Shown: positions 60,474 through 64,000 of the stretch, one piece after another
How positions within the stretch are numbered: the first letter of the stretch is position 1
How the letters are laid out: each line of letters begins with the position of its first letter
Assembly (NCBI GenBank): GCA_017439985.1
Contig: JAFSIC010000043.1
Coordinates: forward strand, 62,001-126,000
Source: Oscillospiraceae bacterium
GTDB lineage: Bacteria; Bacillota; Clostridia; Oscillospirales; Ruminococcaceae
Direction of reading: 5' to 3'
Length of the DNA: 64,000 nucleotides
Notes under the pieces: model-generated
What the model was told of the DNA's origin: nothing
The model's database searches: none
Seen by the model: only the letters and a program-made list of their open reading frames with translations
Position numbers and translations under genes: made by a program

Positions 60474-60508
60474 GTTTTAGCCATTTTGATTGAGGAAATC
60501 AATAGACC

Positions 60509-60522
60509 TTAATAAATGTTAA
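60509..60522 (+). promoter_or_regulatory. TTAA direct repeat upstream of the DUF4418/ABC promoter
   Basis: TTAA at 60509 and again at 60519 (10-bp period); the same bases also form the inverted repeat CCTTAA-TAAATG-TTAAGG (60507-60524). It lies just upstream of the -35 at 60534, a suitable place for an OmpR-type activator such as the neighbouring response regulator. Inference. Confidence 0.4.
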
Positions 60523-60533
60523 GGGTGGATTTA

Positions 60534-60561
60534 TTGGTAATTAAGATGAGCTTGTTATACT
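60534..60561 (+). promoter_or_regulatory. Promoter of the DUF4418/ABC operon
   Basis: TTGGTA, 16 bp, TATACT on the plus strand, about 40 bp before the first start codon. Confidence 0.6.
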
Positions 60562-60599
60562 AAAGTCATCAAAAATCACCAAGCAAAGGAGATTTACTT

Positions 60600-60983
60600 A
60601 TGAAAAACAAAATTACATCCATCGGAAGCATTCTTGTTGGTCTTCTGCTTTCTGCAGGTCCACAGTTCCTCTTCCTGCCTTGCCCAACCACTGAGAAGTT
60701 TATGAAATGCTTCTGGAGCTGCAAAGCTCTTATCGTAGTCGGTGCAGTCATCGCTCTCATCGGTCTGCTGCAGCTGATCAGCAAAGAAGCAAAATCCCGC
60801 AAAGTTCTGTCTGTTGTTGGCCTGGCACTCTGCATTTCCGCCATTCTGATCCCAACTGTGATCATCGGCGGCTGTGTAAAACCTGATATGGCCTGCAAGA
60901 TGCTGACCTTCCCTGTTACTCACACTCTGTCTGCCATCGGCATCGTTTTTCAGGGTCTGACTCTTATCAGCAAGGAAAAATAA
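60600..60983 (+). CDS. DUF4418 family membrane protein
   Basis: 127 aa with four hydrophobic helices. Helix 1 is at 8-28, then a Cys-containing loop with CPTTEKFMKCFWSCKA (paired cysteines as in DUF4418), and further helices near 44-60, 70-90 and 105-122. AAGGAG lies upstream. DUF4418 proteins have no known biochemical role but are often found next to FtsX-type ABC transporters, as here. It may be an accessory subunit or sensor of the exporter (inference). Confidence 0.85.
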   Translation: MKNKITSIGSILVGLLLSAGPQFLFLPCPTTEKFMKCFWSCKALIVVGAVIALIGLLQLISKEAKSRKVLSVVGLALCISAILIPTVIIGGCVKPDMACKMLTFPVTHTLSAIGIVFQGLTLISKEK

Positions 60984-61094
60984 TGACTTGGCCCCATACC
61001 TTTTCGTCTCCGGTATCGGGGCCAAATCAAAGAACCTTACCTTAACGGATATTCAGAAAACCATTACAGAATATTTCATTTACAAGGAGTAACC

Positions 61095-62309
61095 ATGAAA
61101 CAATTTGTTACACTCAATATGGCGCTGAAAAATCTGCAGCGCCGCCCGGTCAGAAGCTGGTGTATGATTTTCTTCGTATTCATGCTGGCCGCTTCCCTTT
61201 TCTTCTGTACCGTACTGACCGACAGCTTATCCGAAAGCCTCGAAAAAACTACCAACCGCATGGGTGCGGATGTTATCGTTGTTCCGGAAGAATACGAAAA
61301 AGACATGGCTGACGCTCTGTTCCAGGGCAACATCAGTTCTTTTACCTTCGACAAACAGTGGCTCGGTGAAATCACCGGTGTTGAAGGAATCGCCAAATCC
61401 TCCCCGCAGCTGTATCTGAGAACTCTGGCTGCAGACTGCTGCTCCACTGCGGTTCAGCTGATCGCCTTTGATCCGGAAACCGACTTCATCATCACTTCCT
61501 GGCTCAACGACGACGGCATTGAGCTGCCGAAAAAAGGCGAAGTCATTGTCGGCTCCAAAATCACCCCGGAAACAGATGGAAATGTCATCTTCTTCAATAA
61601 ACCGTACAAAGTGGTCGGTCAGTTGGAAGAAACACGCAGCAACTACGATGCCTGCGTATTTATGACCTATGAAACCGCTGACGAAATCGTTCACAGTGAC
61701 AAATGGATCGAGGCCTTTGGTGAAGCAGGCGCAGCAGAAAATCTGGTTTCCTGCCTGATGATCCGTGCGGAACAGGGCATCGACAAAAACGATATTGCTA
61801 CCAAGATCAACTATCGTCTGAGCAAAGACTGTCCGGTTCGTGCATACACCATGAACGGTCTCCTCTCCGGCGCTATGAATACTGTCAACAGCATGGACAA
61901 TTACAGCAGTATTCTGATGATCCTGATTTCCATTCTGGTTATCGCTGCTCTGGTTTGCATCTTCACTATCACTATTAATGAACGCACCAAAGAATTCGGT
62001 ATTCTGGCTTCTTTGGGTGCCGGCAGCGGTAAACTGGCCGGCTTGGTACTTTCCGAAGGCTGTATGATCGGTCTTGCAGGCGGTCTCATCGGTGTTATTT
62101 TCTCCATCGTCGGACTGCTTATTTTCGGCAACACCATCGTTGTTCTTATGGATATTCCGAAACTCATCACCGCACTGGATTATCTGCTGATTCTCGGTCT
62201 GAAATGTATGGCACTGGCTCTGGTGGTATCCATCGTTGCCTCTCTGTACTCTGCATGGAAAGTCAGCCGCAACAGTCTTGACACTCTGATCAAAGGGGAG
62301 GAAATGTAA
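61095..62309 (+). CDS. FtsX/MacB-type ABC transporter permease
   Basis: 404 aa. Topology of the type VII (MacB) superfamily: one N-terminal helix (about 20-42), a large extracytoplasmic domain (about 45-265), then three helices near 275-300, 325-345 and 360-385. The ERTKEFGILASLGAGSGKLAGLVLSEG block links to the ATPase. Its stop overlaps the ATPase start (TAATG). Such systems often move lipoproteins, peptides or antibiotics rather than act as uptake pumps; the substrate is unknown. Confidence 0.88.
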   Translation: MKQFVTLNMALKNLQRRPVRSWCMIFFVFMLAASLFFCTVLTDSLSESLEKTTNRMGADVIVVPEEYEKDMADALFQGNISSFTFDKQWLGEITGVEGIAKSSPQLYLRTLAADCCSTAVQLIAFDPETDFIITSWLNDDGIELPKKGEVIVGSKITPETDGNVIFFNKPYKVVGQLEETRSNYDACVFMTYETADEIVHSDKWIEAFGEAGAAENLVSCLMIRAEQGIDKNDIATKINYRLSKDCPVRAYTMNGLLSGAMNTVNSMDNYSSILMILISILVIAALVCIFTITINERTKEFGILASLGAGSGKLAGLVLSEGCMIGLAGGLIGVIFSIVGLLIFGNTIVVLMDIPKLITALDYLLILGLKCMALALVVSIVASLYSAWKVSRNSLDTLIKGEEM

Positions 62310-62971
62310 TGCTGAATGTAAAAAATCTGACCAAAACCTTTGACCGCCAGAATCGTCACTTCGATGCGGTTCACGAGGTCAATTTCTCCATGAAGGGCGG
62401 CGACTTCTGTGTCCTGACCGGTCCATCCGGCTGTGGTAAAAGTACCTTCTTCCACCTGCTCTGCGGCATCACAAAAGCAGACGGCGGCGAGGTATTCTTC
62501 GATAAAAAGGATATCTGCAAACTCAGCGACAAGGAACTGGCTGCTCTGCGTGCAGAGAAAATCAGCTATGTTCTGCAGGGTGACAGTCTGCTGCCAAACT
62601 TCACCGTTCTGGAAAATATTTGCCTGCCTCATCAGCTGAGTTGCGGCAGAACAGATTTGGAGAAAAAAGCAATGGAACTGCTGAGCCATTTTGGTCTGGA
62701 AGCCATGGCAAACGACTATCCTTCCAACCTCTCCGGCGGTGAACGCCGTCGTGTTGCGATCGCAAGAGCTTTTGTTCACGACCCTAAACTGATCATCGCT
62801 GACGAACCAACCAGTGATCTGGATGAAGAAAATACAGCAATGATCATTGATTTCTTCCAGCAGCAAGCCAAGCAGGGCAAGGCGATTTTGATCAGCACTC
62901 ACGATCTCTCCTGTCTGCGCCCGGGTATGATTCGTTATCAGATGGAAAAAGGCTGCATGAAAAAAGCATAA
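62309..62971 (+). CDS. ABC transporter ATP-binding protein (LolD/MacB type)
   Basis: 220 aa. Walker A GPSGCGKST, Q-loop LQGDSLLPN, signature LSGGERRRVAIARA, Walker B LIIADEPTSDLD and the switch His in STHD. Together with the permease it makes a complete exporter. Co-translated with it by one-base overlap. Confidence 0.95.
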   Translation: MLNVKNLTKTFDRQNRHFDAVHEVNFSMKGGDFCVLTGPSGCGKSTFFHLLCGITKADGGEVFFDKKDICKLSDKELAALRAEKISYVLQGDSLLPNFTVLENICLPHQLSCGRTDLEKKAMELLSHFGLEAMANDYPSNLSGGERRRVAIARAFVHDPKLIIADEPTSDLDEENTAMIIDFFQQQAKQGKAILISTHDLSCLRPGMIRYQMEKGCMKKA

Positions 62972-62977
62972 AAGTTT

Positions 62978-63010
62978 CCCCTGTCCGCTAAAATGGGCAG
63001 GGGTTTTCCT
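62978..63010 (+). terminator. Terminator of the DUF4418/ABC operon
   Basis: CCCCTGTCC / GGGCAGGGG stem (one mismatch) followed by TTTTCCT. Confidence 0.7.
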
Positions 63011-63075
63011 CATTGCTTGCAATTTACCCTGATTTGTGGCATAGTGAAAGAAAGAGAATCCAAAGGAGGTCTTTT

Positions 63076-63720
63076 ATGAAACAGATCATCGCAATCAACT
63101 GCAGTCCTCGCAGCGGCTGGAACACCGATATTCTTGTTCGTGAAGCTGCCCGCGGTGCCGAATCTGTCGGCGCACAGGTCACCGTCATTGACCTGTACAA
63201 GTTAGATAAATTCAACGGCTGTATGTCCTGCTTCGCCTGCAAAACCGAAATGAATTACGGCAAATGTGTTTATCCCGATGCCCTTGCCCCTGTTCTGGAA
63301 CAGATTCGTCAGGCGGACGGTCTGATTCTCGGTGCGCCGAACTATCTGGGTGACGTCAGCGCAGGCTGCCGCGCGCTGTATGAACGTCTGATTTTCCAGT
63401 CCCTTACCTACCGCAAAGAACTCCCTTGCTGCAACGAGCATAAAATCCCTGTGCTGTTCATCATGACCAGCAATGCGCCGGAGGAATATTACACCCCGGA
63501 TGGCTATGGCGCTATGATCAAACGCTACGAAAACAATTTCAATACGTTTGTCGGCCCATGCAAAACCATGATCTGCGGCAACACTCTGCAGGTCCATGAT
63601 TACAGCCGCTACAACTGGACCATGTTCGATCCGGAAGCCAAAAAAGCCCGTCACGAAGCGATTTTCCCTCAGGAAAAAGAAAAAGCCTTCCAACTCAGTG
63701 CTGAAATCTTCAAAGACTAA
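63076..63720 (+). CDS. Iron-sulfur flavodoxin-like NADPH-dependent FMN reductase family protein
   Basis: 214 aa from the ATG at 63076, AAAGGAGG upstream. Flavodoxin fold with FMN phosphate loop INCSPRSGWNTDIL and Cys-rich loop CMSCFACKTEMNYGKC (compact CxxCxxC, [4Fe-4S] type as in ISF proteins). GAPNYLGDVSAG is the second FMN loop. Transfers electrons in anaerobes; partner unknown. Terminator follows. Confidence 0.87.
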   Translation: MKQIIAINCSPRSGWNTDILVREAARGAESVGAQVTVIDLYKLDKFNGCMSCFACKTEMNYGKCVYPDALAPVLEQIRQADGLILGAPNYLGDVSAGCRALYERLIFQSLTYRKELPCCNEHKIPVLFIMTSNAPEEYYTPDGYGAMIKRYENNFNTFVGPCKTMICGNTLQVHDYSRYNWTMFDPEAKKARHEAIFPQEKEKAFQLSAEIFKD

Positions 63721-63731
63721 CGCAAACGCAA

Positions 63732-63779
63732 AAAAGCTTACAGAAAACCAAAGAGGTTTTCTGTAAGCTTTTCTTTTTC
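63732..63779. terminator. Bidirectional terminator after the flavodoxin gene
   Basis: An 18-bp stem AAAAGCTTACAGAAAACC / GGTTTTCTGTAAGCTTTT followed by CTTTTTCT on the plus strand and GCGTTTGCG on the minus strand. Confidence 0.85.
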
Positions 63780-64000
63780 TTATGCGGTTTTCATCAGTTT
63801 ACGGTAGCATTTGAACCAGTAGAGACCCAGAACGATACTGGTGATGATCCAGCTGAGCGGGAAGCACATATAGATCACATCCAGAGATCTGTGAAGCTGG
63901 AAGACGGTCCAGATCCAAGTCAGACGGACACCGCAGATACCAACGATGGTCAGGATGGTTGGGCCGGTGGAATAACCGAAACCACGCATAGATGCAACGA
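63780..64000 (-). CDS. MATE-family transporter, C-terminal part (cut by window edge)
   Basis: The final 73 codons of a gene that begins beyond the right edge. The protein ends ASMRGFGYSTGPTILTIVGICGVRLTWIWTVFQ...PLSWIITSIVLGLYWFKCYRKLMKTA: last two helices and the short basic tail of a MATE pump, with the RGFGYSTGP loop typical of the family. A second MATE in this window, distinct from the one at 36-37.5 kb. Confidence 0.8.
   Translation of the reverse strand, partial: VASMRGFGYSTGPTILTIVGICGVRLTWIWTVFQLHRSLDVIYMCFPLSWIITSIVLGLYWFKCYRKLMKTA

Noticed and set aside
1-64000. tRNA, rRNA, CRISPR, IS element, prophage or integron
   Set aside because: No tRNA-like cloverleaf, repeat-spacer pattern, transposase, integrase or phage gene block was seen; the phage-like head of the CotH protein stands alone.

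Overview
The window looks like chromosomal DNA of an anaerobic, spore-forming, Gram-positive member of the Bacillota (class Clostridia). The evidence is a clostridial-order division and cell-wall cluster with a meso-DAP-type MurE, the forespore sigma factor SigG, the SpoIVB protease, a YlmC/YmxH protein and a CotH-type protein, together with oxygen-sensitive enzymes (a double-cubane-type reductase system, a radical SAM enzyme, an Fe-dependent alcohol dehydrogenase). I could not resolve genus or family. I saw no rRNA, tRNA, CRISPR array, insertion sequence or integrase.

Layout. 1-6.8 kb (mostly minus strand): rpsB-tsf with a structured 5' leader, then pyrH-frr-uppS-cdsA-dxr (dxr cut by the window edge). 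A FucO-like alcohol dehydrogenase on the plus strand splits the two halves. 6.8-21.9 kb (minus): the dcw cluster mraZ-rsmH-ftsL-spoVD-murE-murF-mraY-ftsW-[45-aa ORF]-murG-murA-ftsQ-ftsZ-ylmC. It starts at a strong promoter followed by an MraZ box. 22-27 kb: an acetyltransferase, a lone PTS EIIA, a YjiM/YjiL-type two-gene reductase system and sigG. 27-31 kb: a nucleotidyltransferase, a transmembrane PASTA pseudokinase, a tiny sorting-signal-like protein, an orphan MazF and spoIVB. 31-38 kb: an XRE/TPR regulator, an OPA-type transporter with a PHP phosphoesterase, an ADP-ribosylglycohydrolase, a MATE pump and a Cof hydrolase. 38-41 kb: a cyclophilin and a large CotH chimera. 41-50 kb: an extracellular-polysaccharide locus. 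It has an initiating sugar transferase, three GT4 enzymes, a radical SAM enzyme, a GT2 and a Wzy-like polymerase, all overlapping on the minus strand, with a convergent flippase. 50-58 kb: amino-acid enzymes (class V aminotransferase plus aspartate-dehydrogenase-like protein; ThrH plus ThrC), a Nudix hydrolase, an SDR, an SGNH hydrolase and an M29 aminopeptidase. 58-63 kb: a divergent two-component system followed by a DUF4418/ABC exporter operon. 63-64 kb: an iron-sulfur flavodoxin-type reductase and the C-terminus of a MATE protein.

The most unusual items are: (1) the 45-aa ORF between ftsW and murG, which carries the FtsW catalytic-loop motif; (2) the PASTA receptor that has lost the usual kinase catalytic residues; (3) the CotH kinase-like protein fused to a phage-baseplate-like N-terminus and a LamG-like C-terminus; (4) the YjiM/YjiL double-cubane reductase pair; (5) a nested stem structure in the rpsB leader; and (6) the radical SAM gene embedded in the polysaccharide operon. 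All functional calls come from reading motifs and recalled families. No database search was run.
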